From Pseudobutyrivibrio sp. (GTDB lineage: Bacteria; Bacillota; Clostridia; Lachnospirales; Lachnospiraceae), in the NCBI GenBank assembly GCA_017557715.1, contig JAFYYE010000230.1, forward strand, positions 1 to 41,667: a DNA stretch of 41,667 bases, in the 5' to 3' direction. Under the pieces are notes generated by a model. That model was given only the letters and a program-made list of their open reading frames with translations. It searched no databases and was not told the origin of the DNA. Position numbers and translations under genes: made by a program. Below are positions 1 through 8,268 of this stretch, piece after piece (within the stretch, counting starts at the first letter, position 1; the number at the start of each line of letters is the position of its first letter).

Positions 1-21
1 GAAGTCGAAGACTTCGTTGCT

Positions 22-66
22 AGACCAGAATTTGTAATTCTAAAGATTACAAAACTGGTCTTTTTT
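22..66 (+). terminator. Intrinsic terminator of an upstream transcript
   Basis: AGACCAG at 22-28 pairs with CTGGTCT at 55-61, with an inner TTGTAAT/ATTACAA stem, followed by a T-run. It would end a gene lying left of the window. No complete upstream reading frame is visible in bases 1-21, which themselves form a short GAAGTC/GACTTC hairpin. Confidence 0.8.
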
Positions 67-149
67 CGTTTTTGTCGGACAAAAACATTGCTTGCAAGGA
101 ACCCTGACGGACCCAATCAGACCCTAGGTACTTGCTTGAACTGGTTTTG

Positions 150-173
150 CTTTTCAAAAGATTTTTGAAAAAG
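150..173 (+). promoter_or_regulatory. Leader hairpin just before the SpoVG ribosome site
   Basis: CTTTTCAAAA pairs perfectly with TTTTGAAAAG around a short loop, directly upstream of the AAAGGAG ribosome site at 175-181. It could affect access to the site or stabilise the mRNA. No protein or ligand is implied. Confidence 0.4.
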
Positions 174-190
174 TAAAGGAGATGAAAATC

Positions 191-484
191 ATGAAAATTG
201 AAATTAAGACAACTAGATTAGAGAATCCAACTGGCCATGTTAAAGGTCTTTCGACTGTGACTTTTGATGAAAAGTATGCAGTGAGAAATATCTCAATTGT
301 AGAAAGCAAGAAGGGCGGCTTATTCGTTTCTATGCCTAACTACAAGATGAAGGAACCTGATGAAAATGGAAATGCTCAGTTCAAGGATATCGCATATCCG
401 ATTACCAAGGAGTTTAGAGAAATGCTCTATGGCAAGATCCTGGATAGCTTTAAGAATAATGAGAAGGTGGAGTTTACTGTGTAG
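191..484 (+). CDS. spoVG: SpoVG-family DNA/RNA-binding regulator
   Basis: A 97-residue protein of the SpoVG family, small nucleic-acid-binding regulators known from sporulation and septation control in Bacillus and from gene regulation in other Firmicutes. The family core is visible: a start like TTRLENPTG, then VRNISIVESKKGGLFVSMP, then the FKDIAYPITKEFRE helix region. The first in-frame ATG (182) sits against the AAAGGAG ribosome site, so ATG 191, nine bases downstream, is preferred. The next gene starts 14 bases after the stop, suggesting co-transcription. SpoVG homologues are common in Clostridia accessory DNA, so this copy need not be the chromosomal sporulation gene. Confidence 0.88.
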   Translation: MKIEIKTTRLENPTGHVKGLSTVTFDEKYAVRNISIVESKKGGLFVSMPNYKMKEPDENGNAQFKDIAYPITKEFREMLYGKILDSFKNNEKVEFTV

Positions 485-498
485 TGGAGGATGTAGAA

Positions 499-972
499 AT
501 GTCAGAAAAGAAAATAACAAAAGCAGAACTAAAGAAAATGGAAACTGCCAGGAAGAAGAAATTCGTCTTAGAAGCTTATAATATTTTTATGGATTCGTAT
601 TATAAGGTTTTAGGAGATGAGGCATGTCCTTCGAAACTTGTAATTACAATTAAAAACAATAATCATTATATTAAGTTTCAGGCGCACTGCCAGGGCTTTG
701 CCATTTTAGTTTACAGGAATGGAAATATTGATTTTTCAATTAAAGAATTTTGTCATGGAGAACATCTGGAACATTTGTATGAATACACAGATGATGTAGA
801 TTCTCAAAAAAAATTCCTGGATAAACTCAGAAATGAGCTTGCAGATAAAATTATGGAAGTTGCATTGGAGAAATATGTTGGCTATCACTATTTTATGGAC
901 TTGATTTATGGAGAGAATCATTTTTTTGATGCATACGATTATTTTAAGGCACAAGCAGAGGAGGAAGACTAA
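499..972 (+). CDS. Hypothetical protein downstream of SpoVG
   Basis: A 157-residue soluble protein I do not recognise. It opens with a Lys-rich helix (about residues 1-22), has a beta-rich middle (KLVITIKNNNHYIKFQ) and an acidic helical end closing in EEED. A GTG at 484 is possible, but ATG 499 has GGAGG at a good distance and is preferred. It follows the SpoVG gene almost directly and is probably in the same transcript. No membrane segment, signal peptide or catalytic motif is evident. Confidence 0.7.
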   Translation: MSEKKITKAELKKMETARKKKFVLEAYNIFMDSYYKVLGDEACPSKLVITIKNNNHYIKFQAHCQGFAILVYRNGNIDFSIKEFCHGEHLEHLYEYTDDVDSQKKFLDKLRNELADKIMEVALEKYVGYHYFMDLIYGENHFFDAYDYFKAQAEEED

Positions 973-1049
973 AAGTAAGGTTGTATGTAGATTAGCTTTT
1001 CTTTTTTTGTTAAAATGGAAATGATGATTTTTATATTTAGTAAAAATCA

Positions 1050-1140
1050 TACTCCGCCCTTGAGAGGTAATTAAATGCAGGGATAATTCGATGTTTATCG
1101 AATTCAGCTAAGAAGGTGACTGTATAGTCCGCTATTCAGT
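1050..1140 (+). other. Structured leader region, possible small RNA
   Basis: The gap 973-1181 holds no credible reading frame. It contains a perfect AATTCGAT/ATCGAATT hairpin at 1085-1104 and a GACT-GTAT-AGTC hairpin at 1118-1129, before the ribosome site of the next gene. This may be a regulatory leader or small RNA. The class is unknown. Confidence 0.3.
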
Positions 1141-1181
1141 GCGTGATTACCGTATTGGAATCAAGGAGAAAGGAGGCAGTC

Positions 1182-1424
1182 ATGGCTAAAAGAGGTGTAT
1201 CATCAAAAACACATAGTCAAAAGCAGTTGGATGATCATGCTAATCAGTACAATCCAAATAATAAGGCTTATCAAGCTAGAATGAATAATGCTCAAAAGTC
1301 AAAGAAAGCATTAAAGCATGAAGCGACTGTAAAGGCAAAACGCCAGGCAGAATTTGAGGACAAGCAGGGTGTTTTATGGCCACTAGATTGGATGTGTTAT
1401 AGCAATCCATATGATTTTGATTAA
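1182..1424 (+). CDS. Small basic Asn/Gln-rich hypothetical protein
   Basis: An 80-residue, strongly basic protein with a KTHSQKQLDDHANQYNPNN segment and many Lys, Gln and Asn residues, ending in a Trp-rich PLDWMCYSNPYDFD tail. I recall similar DHANQ-NPNN proteins as hypothetical in Clostridia, with no known role. ATG 1182 is preceded by AAAGGAGG at 1170-1174, which supports it over a longer frame from 1143. It is followed by a strong terminator and is probably monocistronic. Nucleic-acid binding is only a guess from charge. Confidence 0.72.
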   Translation: MAKRGVSSKTHSQKQLDDHANQYNPNNKAYQARMNNAQKSKKALKHEATVKAKRQAEFEDKQGVLWPLDWMCYSNPYDFD

Positions 1425-1441
1425 TCTTAAATCATGAGTTT

Positions 1442-1480
1442 AAGAAAGCATCAATTGGTTTATTGGTGCTTTCTTTTTTT
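1442..1480 (+). terminator. Intrinsic terminator
   Basis: AAGAAAGCATCAAT (1442-1455) pairs with ATTGGTGCTTTCTT (1462-1475), followed by a T-run. It ends the small basic protein gene. Confidence 0.88.
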
Positions 1481-1537
1481 GAAATCATTTTCATAAACAT
1501 ATACAATAACCGTATACTAATTATAAAGGACACAACA

Positions 1538-2155
1538 ATGAACATAGACAGAAACGACATGCTAGAACTCACCCGCAGGATGACATCGGCGCGCAGCAAC
1601 CTTGTGCGCATCGCGGGTGCATATATAGATGAGGAAGGCTATATCGATGGCACCTTTAATACAAGCTTCTTGACTTTGAAGGGAGCGGAAAAGAATAGAT
1701 GCCTTGATATCGCAAAGGCGATACCATTTGCAAAGCCAAATGAGGAATTGATTCAATATAAGATTCCAGGGATGGGGCCAGGATCTATCTGGCAGATGAT
1801 TTATGCAATACGTGATTGCGAATTGAAGAATGATGCCCTGATGCTGAATTTGTATGAGCTGATAGCTGAGAAATATCCTAAGGGAAGACCATATGCAATT
1901 TATGTTTACTATGGAGCTTATGATGTTCCAATCAAGGGTAGCGATAAATCTTATCAGGATGAATCAGAAGAGGTTTACAAGTATTTGATTATGGCGATTG
2001 CTCCAGTGGATGAGGAGCAGGTGCCACATTCTCCTGAGGCAGGATTCCTTTATCCGGCATTTACAAATAGAAGCACAGACATTAATCATGTGAACTTCTA
2101 TAGCCAGGATTACGAGGAAGCCAGGGAACTGATGAAGTTTTTGAATTTGGAGTAG
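1538..2155 (+). CDS. DUF4317-family protein
   Basis: A 205-residue protein whose start (RNDMLELTRRMTSARSNLVR, then GAYIDEEGYID, FNTSFLTL) matches my memory of DUF4317, a family of unknown function common in Clostridia. The usual DUF4317 protein is considerably longer, so this is a short form. Start ATG 1538 has AAAGGA at 1525-1530; the longer frame from 1463 runs through the preceding terminator and is rejected. It is followed 9 bases later by the next small gene, likely co-transcribed. It is soluble with no signal peptide. Confidence 0.72.
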   Translation: MNIDRNDMLELTRRMTSARSNLVRIAGAYIDEEGYIDGTFNTSFLTLKGAEKNRCLDIAKAIPFAKPNEELIQYKIPGMGPGSIWQMIYAIRDCELKNDALMLNLYELIAEKYPKGRPYAIYVYYGAYDVPIKGSDKSYQDESEEVYKYLIMAIAPVDEEQVPHSPEAGFLYPAFTNRSTDINHVNFYSQDYEEARELMKFLNLE

Positions 2156-2164
2156 GTAGACGCA

Positions 2165-2497
2165 ATGGATGTTAGAAAACAAGATTGGAAACTATTTAGA
2201 GAAAAGCTTCCTGGTTGGCAGGAGAAATACATAGAGCGTGTATTGAACAGTTATGTTAAGCTGCTGGCAAAGCCTGATGAACTTGCATCAGAGAAATTTT
2301 GGAAGCTGGATAAGAAGATTAAAAGTGATAAAAGAAAACCCGGAGTTATCATGGAACTTGATAAGTCAGAAATGGAAGTAGACATGGCAAGGCTTATAAA
2401 GGATAAGGTAATAACTTTTGATGATCTTGCAGATTTCAGTCCTGAACTGCAGGAAACAGTGAAGACTTATTATGAAAGGTTTTTTGGCAAGAAGTAG
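2165..2497 (+). CDS. Conserved small protein, function unknown
   Basis: A 110-residue charged helical protein beginning MDVRKQDWKLFREKLPGWQE, with FWKLDKKIKSDKRKPGV and a FDDLADFSPELQETV segment. I recognise this as a small protein widespread in Lachnospiraceae and often mislabelled multidrug transporter; it has no membrane segment, so that label cannot be right. It lies between the DUF4317 gene and a membrane protein gene with short spacers, which suggests one operon. Function unknown. Confidence 0.72.
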   Translation: MDVRKQDWKLFREKLPGWQEKYIERVLNSYVKLLAKPDELASEKFWKLDKKIKSDKRKPGVIMELDKSEMEVDMARLIKDKVITFDDLADFSPELQETVKTYYERFFGKK

Positions 2498-2521
2498 AAG
2501 TTATTGTATGGGGAGGTGCAT

Positions 2522-3010
2522 ATGCTAATTGTATTGGAAGGTTTGGTGATGAGTTTTTGGCTATTGCTTATCTGCGTGGTTGGAATAGCAAAGGAAGGCC
2601 CAGTTGGCTTAGTAAATTTCTACGAGAAGGATGCGCAGGAGCGAGTTGTAGAGCTTGGGCTAACTATAAAGGAGAGAATCAAAAAAGCTGCTACAATCTC
2701 GGGGATAGCACTGATAGTTCCATTGATAACAGTAGTTCCTGCGATAGTGTACTTATACAATGGAGTGACAGGCTTCTGGGATGGATTCATCCAGCTTTTA
2801 AGCATATATATGATTATGAATGTGTTTGACCGACTTTTTATCGATGAATGGTGGGTTTGTCATACAAAAGCTTGGTTTATCCCTGGTACAGAAGATTTGA
2901 TGCCTTACATAACCTGGAAGGTAAGAATCCGAAAATGGGTTATGAGCCTGATACTATTTCCTTTGGCTGCAGCGATAATTGCCGGAGTGATGCAAGTGAT
3001 TCTTGGATAA
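2522..3010 (+). CDS. Multi-pass membrane protein, hypothetical
   Basis: A 162-residue membrane protein with about four hydrophobic stretches: near residues 3-22, 55-75, 78-98 and 140-160. A conserved-looking hydrophilic patch reads WWVCHTKAWFIPGTEDLMPY. Start ATG 2522 follows GGGGAGGT at good spacing; the frame opens earlier at 2504 but that start lacks a ribosome site. It sits in a run of small genes (2165-3367). I do not recognise a characterised family, and transport or sensing cannot be inferred. Confidence 0.72.
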   Translation: MLIVLEGLVMSFWLLLICVVGIAKEGPVGLVNFYEKDAQERVVELGLTIKERIKKAATISGIALIVPLITVVPAIVYLYNGVTGFWDGFIQLLSIYMIMNVFDRLFIDEWWVCHTKAWFIPGTEDLMPYITWKVRIRKWVMSLILFPLAAAIIAGVMQVILG

Positions 3011-3064
3011 TCATCAATGAAGTGCTACAATACTCCCTGTCAGGTTTTTAGGGAGAGAGTTGCG

Positions 3065-3367
3065 ATGATTAAGCAAGTAATTATAATGAGTCTTCAGGAC
3101 AAATGCTTTGGTCCTAATCTGGAGACTATCAAAAATAATATGAAAATCCGTCTTGAGGATTTGAATGGAAATGTAAATGGTCTGCAGAATATTAAGGTTC
3201 AGTCAGATTGTTTAAAGTCATCAAATGCTGATGTGTTTGTAGAACTTACTTTTGAGAATGAGGAAGCTCTTAAGAATTTTAAGTCTAATGAGGATTACAA
3301 TGCAGCGACAAAGGAAGCTGTGGTTCCGTTTGTGGCTAGTAGGACTCATGTAGAGTTTGAAATGTAA
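3065..3367 (+). CDS. Stress-responsive alpha/beta-barrel (Dabb) protein
   Basis: A 100-residue protein with the pattern of the Dabb family (dimeric alpha-beta barrel): N-terminal strand IKQVIIMSLQDK, middle strands around NGLQNIKVQSDC, then DVFVELTFENEEALKNFKSN and the closing strand SRTHVEFEM. Family members are small ferredoxin-like dimers, and most have no assigned reaction. ATG 3065 follows AGGGAGAG; the longer frame from 3017 overlaps a stretch with no ribosome site. A strong terminator follows immediately, so this is the last gene of its transcript. Confidence 0.8.
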   Translation: MIKQVIIMSLQDKCFGPNLETIKNNMKIRLEDLNGNVNGLQNIKVQSDCLKSSNADVFVELTFENEEALKNFKSNEDYNAATKEAVVPFVASRTHVEFEM

Positions 3368-3380
3368 ATAAATGAAGTTG

Positions 3381-3426
3381 AGGCCCTGCCTATGTGCTGA
3401 GATGCGCGTAGGTGGGGCCTTTTTTA
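3381..3426 (+). terminator. Strong intrinsic terminator
   Basis: AGGCCCTGCCTA pairs with TAGGTGGGGCCT across a short loop, followed by six T. It closes the 1.5-3.4 kb gene run. Confidence 0.93.
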
Positions 3427-3428
3427 GG

Positions 3429-3461
3429 TGTCCGATAAACCGCCCTATGGGGTGCTATTCT
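3429..3461 (+). promoter_or_regulatory. TGTCCGATAAA-type promoter
   Basis: TGTCCGATAAA at 3429-3439 lies upstream of an extended -10-like TGCTATTCT at 3453-3461, before the Sel1-like gene. The same upstream element recurs at 7204, 8997, 22770 and 24159 (see findings). Its binding factor is unknown. Confidence 0.5.
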
Positions 3462-3495
3462 ATAATTAAGAAAGAGGAATCTTTAGGAGGTGCCT

Positions 3496-4098
3496 ATGAG
3501 GTTATATGATGCTGATGCAGATTATATGGATTTGATTGAGAAGGCTAATCAGGGCGATGTTGATGCAATGGTTAAATGTGTAAACTACTTTGCGTCAATG
3601 CCCAATATGGACAATCCATTATTGATAGAGCTTAGATCCAAATATATTGAGGAACTTGCGAACCAAGGCAACGCAATTGGGCTGATACGAAAGGCTGATT
3701 TTCTTTTAGAAGAGAGTATATGTGAAGAAAGCGTTGAAGCTGCTTTATCTTTATATGCACTAGCGGCAGTTAAGGGAGAACCTTATGGCTTGGAAAGAAT
3801 AGCTGATATGTTCTATGAAGGTAGAGGTGTGGAACTGGATGTAGGGTTAGCAAAGCATTTATTTTGGTCAGCAATATTTCTGTGTGATCATAATAACAAA
3901 TCAAAATGTCCTTCTGCGATGACTTATTACAGAACTGCTTGTATACAGGAAGAAACTGCAGATACAGAAGAGGCGATGCATGATGTTATTATGCTTTATA
4001 AGCTTGCAGTTTTGGTGGCAGGTATGGATGCTCCTGTTGATGAGTATGCTATTAAAGCCCAAGAGGCGCTTGTGAGACTTGGAAAAGCAGAATTATAA
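3496..4098 (+). CDS. Sel1/TPR-like helical repeat protein
   Basis: A 200-residue alpha-helical protein with Sel1-like repeats: YALAAVKGEPYGLERIADMF then YEGRGVELDVGLAKHLF fits the A..G...A...L...Y..G.GV.D...A pattern. Earlier and later segments (NQGDVDAMVKCVNYF, AMHDVIMLYKLAVLVAG) are weaker repeats. Such proteins usually scaffold protein contacts. ATG 3496 follows AGGAGG at 3485-3490; an upstream GTG overlaps that site. No signal peptide is present, so it is likely cytoplasmic. The promoter-like element at 3429 precedes it. Confidence 0.78.
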   Translation: MRLYDADADYMDLIEKANQGDVDAMVKCVNYFASMPNMDNPLLIELRSKYIEELANQGNAIGLIRKADFLLEESICEESVEAALSLYALAAVKGEPYGLERIADMFYEGRGVELDVGLAKHLFWSAIFLCDHNNKSKCPSAMTYYRTACIQEETADTEEAMHDVIMLYKLAVLVAGMDAPVDEYAIKAQEALVRLGKAEL

Positions 4099-4136
4099 CA
4101 GAAAGCTTATGTTTTATGATGAAGGAGGATGAGGGG

Positions 4137-4514
4137 ATGAAGTCTATTAATGAAATACAAAAGGTTATATTGACGGAGAAGGGATACAGTTTTCCAGATT
4201 TTAAATGTATGCGCTCTGAGAATATTGAACTTACATTGGATGGGATTAAGTACCATAAAACACTTCATGGAAGCAAGAAGTGGCTCAATAATTGTAAGTG
4301 CCAGGTAGACAAAGAAGAAATGAAAAGCTTCTTTTCAGAGTTGTATGAATTTGTCCGTAATGCTGCTGAATGTGGACCAACAGATGACGATTGCGAGCAT
4401 ATGGTGCTTTTTACTTATAATGACTATCATGAAGAGCTATTCTGGGGATGGACTGGTGACTCTAAAGAAAGTCTATCTGGAAAAATATGGAGTTTTGTTA
4501 ATTTGCATATGTAG
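4137..4514 (+). CDS. Hypothetical protein
   Basis: A 125-residue soluble protein I do not recognise, with many aromatic and acidic residues in its second half (AECGPTDDDCEHMVLFTYND, FWGWTGDSK). ATG 4137 is chosen because AAGGAGG at 4122-4128 is correctly spaced; the frame opens earlier at 4116, inside that ribosome site region. It lies 38 bases after the Sel1-like gene and 33 bases before the next gene, so a three-gene transcript is likely. Confidence 0.65.
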   Translation: MKSINEIQKVILTEKGYSFPDFKCMRSENIELTLDGIKYHKTLHGSKKWLNNCKCQVDKEEMKSFFSELYEFVRNAAECGPTDDDCEHMVLFTYNDYHEELFWGWTGDSKESLSGKIWSFVNLHM

Positions 4515-4547
4515 ATGGGGTGGACCTATTACAAGGGGATGAAGTAA

Positions 4548-6119
4548 ATGTTTAAAGAGGGCCAAAGCGTTTTATACATTCCAACTAAAGAAGTGGCAAT
4601 GGTGGAAGATGTAAATCAAGATTCCTCTGGAGAATGGTATTTTATATCCATTAACAACGGAGATTGTTTTCCAGTTTATGCTGCAGAATTAAAAGCCTTG
4701 AATGTGAAGAGTGATATTAATATGAAAAATATTTTACAAATGATTCAAGAGGACTCTATTATCCAATCATACAGAAATATATGGAAAATGATGTATCAAA
4801 ATCATGAGATGCCTGAGCCTTCGCCAGGATTCAATTTAGATGAATTTTCTGGAATAGATGATTACAGAGATTACCTTAAAAAAGAGGTTGAAAAATGGTC
4901 TTCACCAGCTCGTAAGAAGAGAGTACATCAAGACAGGAAAATGATTGATTTCTACGCTAAACGTCCTCAAGGAGAATTTTGGGGATTATATATTCCTAAG
5001 GAAAAGCCAATATTGTCAGGAGTAGATTCTAGAAAAATATGGCCAAGTTATGAGCCGGATTTAGAAGAGAATGACGGATATCCGCCACTGATGATTCTAG
5101 ATGAGCAGAATACGTTTATCAGATACATAACTAATGCAGAGGATGTAGAGGTCATTTTTATAGATGATGACAATATTGATGAGTTAGCTTTTAAGGAAAT
5201 CATATACAAGCTTTTTGCCCATGGAATAATGAATTTTAATATCAATTCAGACAGGGGAGATTATTTATCTGATGTTGTTTCTGATGTATGTGATGAAATA
5301 GATGCATCATTTTGTTCAGTAGGCTCAGATGTTTACAGCATCGAAAATGTATATTATGACATGAAATACGGCATAGGAAATTATAAGTTCCTTATTCTCT
5401 GCAAAAAAGATTCAACAAGAAGAGAATGCATAACTTATTTAAATGGGAAGTTTATGCATCCACATCCATTTATTCTAATAGATAAGATTCAACGCGCCTA
5501 TGGACTTGATTATGTTTCTGTGGAGACTGTAGAGAAGAAAACTTTTGTTGGTGATACGGTGGATGATGAATACATTACAGATGATGATGGAGAAGACACA
5601 TATAAAAGATGGCTAGTAGTCGAAAATGTGAATTCGAAGGAAATAACAGGATTTTTAGAAGAAGAGATTTTACATTTTGGTATTGCTTCAGAAGACAATG
5701 AAGATAAATTCGGAGCAATATTAGCTTATGGAGAGTTACTGAAAAGTGAAAAGAAATATGCAGAATTAATCTTTGATAAAGAACACTCTGGTAAGCCTGG
5801 TGATCCTATTCATATGCCTTACTATTCATATTCACCAACAGTGCATCAACTGATAAAAGCCATAGTGGATTTTAAAAATAATTATCCAGACTATAATTTA
5901 GATAATTACAGGGAAATTCTTGAAGAAAGAAACCTAGAATGGAAGCATTCAGTTCTTATCAAAGCAGATGTTTCTAATATGGATGCTCAGGGATTAATGG
6001 CTATGTTTATGGGAGTTATATGTGGCGAGAGAACCTGTGAGGGCTCAATTAAGAGTGCTATTGAAGAAGGGGCTTTTATACGATGGTTAGACAGACTTGC
6101 GGAGATTTGTGATAAATAG
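4548..6119 (+). CDS. Large hypothetical protein with possible KOW-like N-terminus and DUF6508-like C-terminus
   Basis: A 523-residue soluble protein. Residues 1-50 (FKEGQSVLYIPTKEVAMVED and after) look like a small beta-barrel of the CarD/KOW sort. The last 40 residues (NMDAQGLMAMFMGVICGERT, then EGSIKSAIEEGAFIRWLDRL) resemble the DUF6508 C-terminus by my memory of its RgERFc-dG pattern; this is tentative. The middle is acidic, with IFIDDDN and DEYITDDDGED patches and no clear catalytic motif. ATG 4548 has AAGGGGATG upstream. It is followed by a separate transcription unit. Confidence 0.62.
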   Translation: MFKEGQSVLYIPTKEVAMVEDVNQDSSGEWYFISINNGDCFPVYAAELKALNVKSDINMKNILQMIQEDSIIQSYRNIWKMMYQNHEMPEPSPGFNLDEFSGIDDYRDYLKKEVEKWSSPARKKRVHQDRKMIDFYAKRPQGEFWGLYIPKEKPILSGVDSRKIWPSYEPDLEENDGYPPLMILDEQNTFIRYITNAEDVEVIFIDDDNIDELAFKEIIYKLFAHGIMNFNINSDRGDYLSDVVSDVCDEIDASFCSVGSDVYSIENVYYDMKYGIGNYKFLILCKKDSTRRECITYLNGKFMHPHPFILIDKIQRAYGLDYVSVETVEKKTFVGDTVDDEYITDDDGEDTYKRWLVVENVNSKEITGFLEEEILHFGIASEDNEDKFGAILAYGELLKSEKKYAELIFDKEHSGKPGDPIHMPYYSYSPTVHQLIKAIVDFKNNYPDYNLDNYREILEERNLEWKHSVLIKADVSNMDAQGLMAMFMGVICGERTCEGSIKSAIEEGAFIRWLDRLAEICDK

Positions 6120-6213
6120 AGTTGATATAGCACAGGTCTTTGTATAATAATTGTTATTATAATGGAATCTTAGTATTTATTGGTGAATTATAATTAAATG
6201 AGGGAGATTGAAA

Positions 6214-7197
6214 ATGACTTACGAAGAGGTAGTAAATAAAGCTAAGTTAGCAGTTAAAAATAGGGGTATATATGGTGATATAAACCTTGCGGATTGTGAA
6301 GAATGGCAGGCCGGTAATCAGATTAATTTGTGGTCTTACTGGCAGGGCTACCAAATTGAAGATATCAATAAAGGGATAGATATTCTTTTAGTAGGACAAG
6401 ACTGGGGAAATCCTGCCAGTAACCCTAAAATAATGAAATTAATACGAGATATTCAAGCAGGCAATGCTGATTGTACATATGCAGATATAGCAACAAGTAT
6501 GACAGATAGAAATTTGAAAGATTTATTTAGCATTCTAAAATGCGATATAAATAGTTCTAATCCAGGAAAGAGAATCCTTTTTACTAACTACTGTTTAGCG
6601 TACAGAACTGGTTCTGAAACAGGAGGAATGACTAAAACTCTAATGAATATGGATGAAGAAATATTCAAGGATTTAGTCGATTCAGTAAAGCCTAAAATAA
6701 TTATTTGTTTAGGTAAAATTACTTATGAAGCAGTTACAGGAAAAATTGCTAATGATTTTGTTAAGCTGCTTAAGCAGGGAAAGCCATTTCAAGGTGTTTT
6801 TAAATACAACAATGATATAAAGGTTTATGGTGTGGCTCATTGTGGCGCTAGAGGTGTAAGCAATGTCGGCGGTATTGACACAATGTATAGTACATGGCGA
6901 GAAATCGGTGAAGCAGAAGGTTATATTTATAGCATAGACGATTTTGCTGATAGATTTTCTTCTCCTATAGGAATTACATTGCTCGATGAAATTGAAGGAG
7001 TTGAAAAAAACAAGGATATCAAAACAAATAAAAAATATATTGGAATTAATAAAACGTATTCATTGCATCCAAATACTATTGAGGCATTTTCAGATATTTG
7101 CAAAGAACAAGGTAAAGATGAGAATGAGGAACTCAATCTAATTATGATGAGATATATTGCCGAGTATACAATGCGAGCACAAGGCGTTGATTTGTAA
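6214..7197 (+). CDS. Uracil-DNA glycosylase-fold protein
   Basis: A 327-residue protein with the uracil-DNA glycosylase superfamily layout. DILLVGQDWGNPAS (about 56-69) sits where motif A (GxDP-like) lies, LFTNYCLAYR (122-131) and PKIIICLGKITYEA (160-173) form the core strands, and YGVAHCGARG (205-214) sits at the motif B position. The canonical HPS-type loop is changed to HCGARG, so activity on uracil is uncertain. The last 60 residues look like a separate small helical, possibly DNA-binding, domain. ATG 6214 follows AGGGAGA. A WYL regulator gene lies 71 bases downstream, a pairing that recalls defence or DNA-damage modules. Confidence 0.75.
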   Translation: MTYEEVVNKAKLAVKNRGIYGDINLADCEEWQAGNQINLWSYWQGYQIEDINKGIDILLVGQDWGNPASNPKIMKLIRDIQAGNADCTYADIATSMTDRNLKDLFSILKCDINSSNPGKRILFTNYCLAYRTGSETGGMTKTLMNMDEEIFKDLVDSVKPKIIICLGKITYEAVTGKIANDFVKLLKQGKPFQGVFKYNNDIKVYGVAHCGARGVSNVGGIDTMYSTWREIGEAEGYIYSIDDFADRFSSPIGITLLDEIEGVEKNKDIKTNKKYIGINKTYSLHPNTIEAFSDICKEQGKDENEELNLIMMRYIAEYTMRAQGVDL

Positions 7198-7203
7198 TAA
7201 GTT

Positions 7204-7241
7204 TGTCCAATAAACTTCCCTCTATGCTATACTAGTCATAG
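7204..7241 (+). promoter_or_regulatory. Promoter and possible operator of the WYL gene
   Basis: TGTCCAATAAA at 7204-7214 precedes TGCTATACT, an extended -10-like box. The -10 area lies inside an inverted repeat with CTATG and CATAG arms (7222-7241), which could be a repressor site, perhaps for the WYL protein itself. Confidence 0.5.
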
Positions 7242-7268
7242 AACTAATATAGCTGGAGGGGATTTTTT

Positions 7269-8264
7269 ATGGCTAAGGGGTCTAATCAAAAATTAAAACT
7301 GAGCTATCTTTGTAAGATCATGCAAGAGAAGACTGATGATGAGCATCGGCTTACACTTGCTCAGATTATAAAGGAATTACAGAAATACGACATTACTGCT
7401 GAGCGAAAAAGCCTCTATGATGACTTTAAGGTTATGGAGAATGATCTTGGCATAGAAGTAATAAAGGAAACGGAAGGACGAGAAACCTTTTATCATGTTG
7501 GTAGTCGTGCTTTTGAGTTGGCTGAGGTGAAGTTGCTTATTGATGCTATTCAGTCTTCAAAGTTTATTTCTAAGAGTAAATCTGATGAACTGATCAAGAA
7601 GATGAATACATTTGTCAGTGAACACCAGGCAAAGCAGCTGAAAAGGCAGGTCTATGTAAATGACAGAATCAAGACCATGAATGAAAGTATCTATTATTCA
7701 GTAGACTCTATTCATAATGCACTCATGAATAATAAGCAGATTGAATTCCTTTATTGCGCTTGGACACTGGATAAAAAACTGGAACCAAAGAAGGAAGGTA
7801 AGAAGTATATAGTTAGTCCATGGGCTCTTACCTGGGCTGATGAAAACTACTATCTGGTGGCTTACGATTCTGATGCGGGAAAGGTTAAACATTATCGTGT
7901 AGATAAGATGATGAAACTTTCCGTGGTTGATAAAAAGCGAGAGGGCGAGGAGCATTTCAAGAATTTTGATATGACCACATATGCCCTTGAGAACTTTTCC
8001 ATGTTTGGTGGCGAAATCAAGCGTGTACATATTGAGTTTCCTAATGAGAAGGTAGGAATCTTTATAGATAGATTTGGTAAAGATATAAGTATTCGACCTG
8101 CAGGAGACGGAAGAAGCATGATAGCTGTCGATGTTGCTGTTAGCTTACAGTTTTTTGGATGGATATTCAGTTTAGGAAATGATGTAAGAATTATAGGACC
8201 GGATGCCGTAGTGGAGAAATATAAGACAGAGCTTCAAAACTGTTTACAGGCGTTCACAGAATAA
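7269..8264 (+). CDS. WYL-domain transcriptional regulator
   Basis: A 331-residue regulator: N-terminal helix-turn-helix (about 5-60, LTLAQIIKELQKYDITAERK), then a helical linker, a WYL domain (about 150-225, IEFLYCAWTLDKK to KHYRVDKMMKLSVVD) and a C-terminal WCX-like extension. WYL proteins bind DNA and sense ligands, often nucleotides or nucleic acid fragments, and several control phage defence. The motif region reads YIVSPWALTWADENYYLVAY. ATG 7269 has GGAGGGG upstream. The operator-like repeat in its promoter suggests autoregulation. Neighbours are the glycosylase-fold gene upstream and a membrane protein gene downstream. Confidence 0.9.
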   Translation: MAKGSNQKLKLSYLCKIMQEKTDDEHRLTLAQIIKELQKYDITAERKSLYDDFKVMENDLGIEVIKETEGRETFYHVGSRAFELAEVKLLIDAIQSSKFISKSKSDELIKKMNTFVSEHQAKQLKRQVYVNDRIKTMNESIYYSVDSIHNALMNNKQIEFLYCAWTLDKKLEPKKEGKKYIVSPWALTWADENYYLVAYDSDAGKVKHYRVDKMMKLSVVDKKREGEEHFKNFDMTTYALENFSMFGGEIKRVHIEFPNEKVGIFIDRFGKDISIRPAGDGRSMIAVDVAVSLQFFGWIFSLGNDVRIIGPDAVVEKYKTELQNCLQAFTE

Positions 8265-8268
8265 TCAT

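Noticed and set aside
736..1050. Minus-strand frame of 104 residues
   Set aside because: It is a mirror of the AT-rich + strand gene, with no ribosome site and a His/Ile-biased protein.
1050..1140. Group I intron end
   Set aside because: TATAGTCC recalls the P7 region, but the segment is too short and the other core elements are missing.
2165..2497. Multidrug transporter
   Set aside because: That label is often attached to this small family, but the protein has no membrane segment.
2557..2829. Alternative + frame inside the membrane protein gene
   Set aside because: It overlaps a well-supported gene, has no ribosome site and no protein-like pattern.
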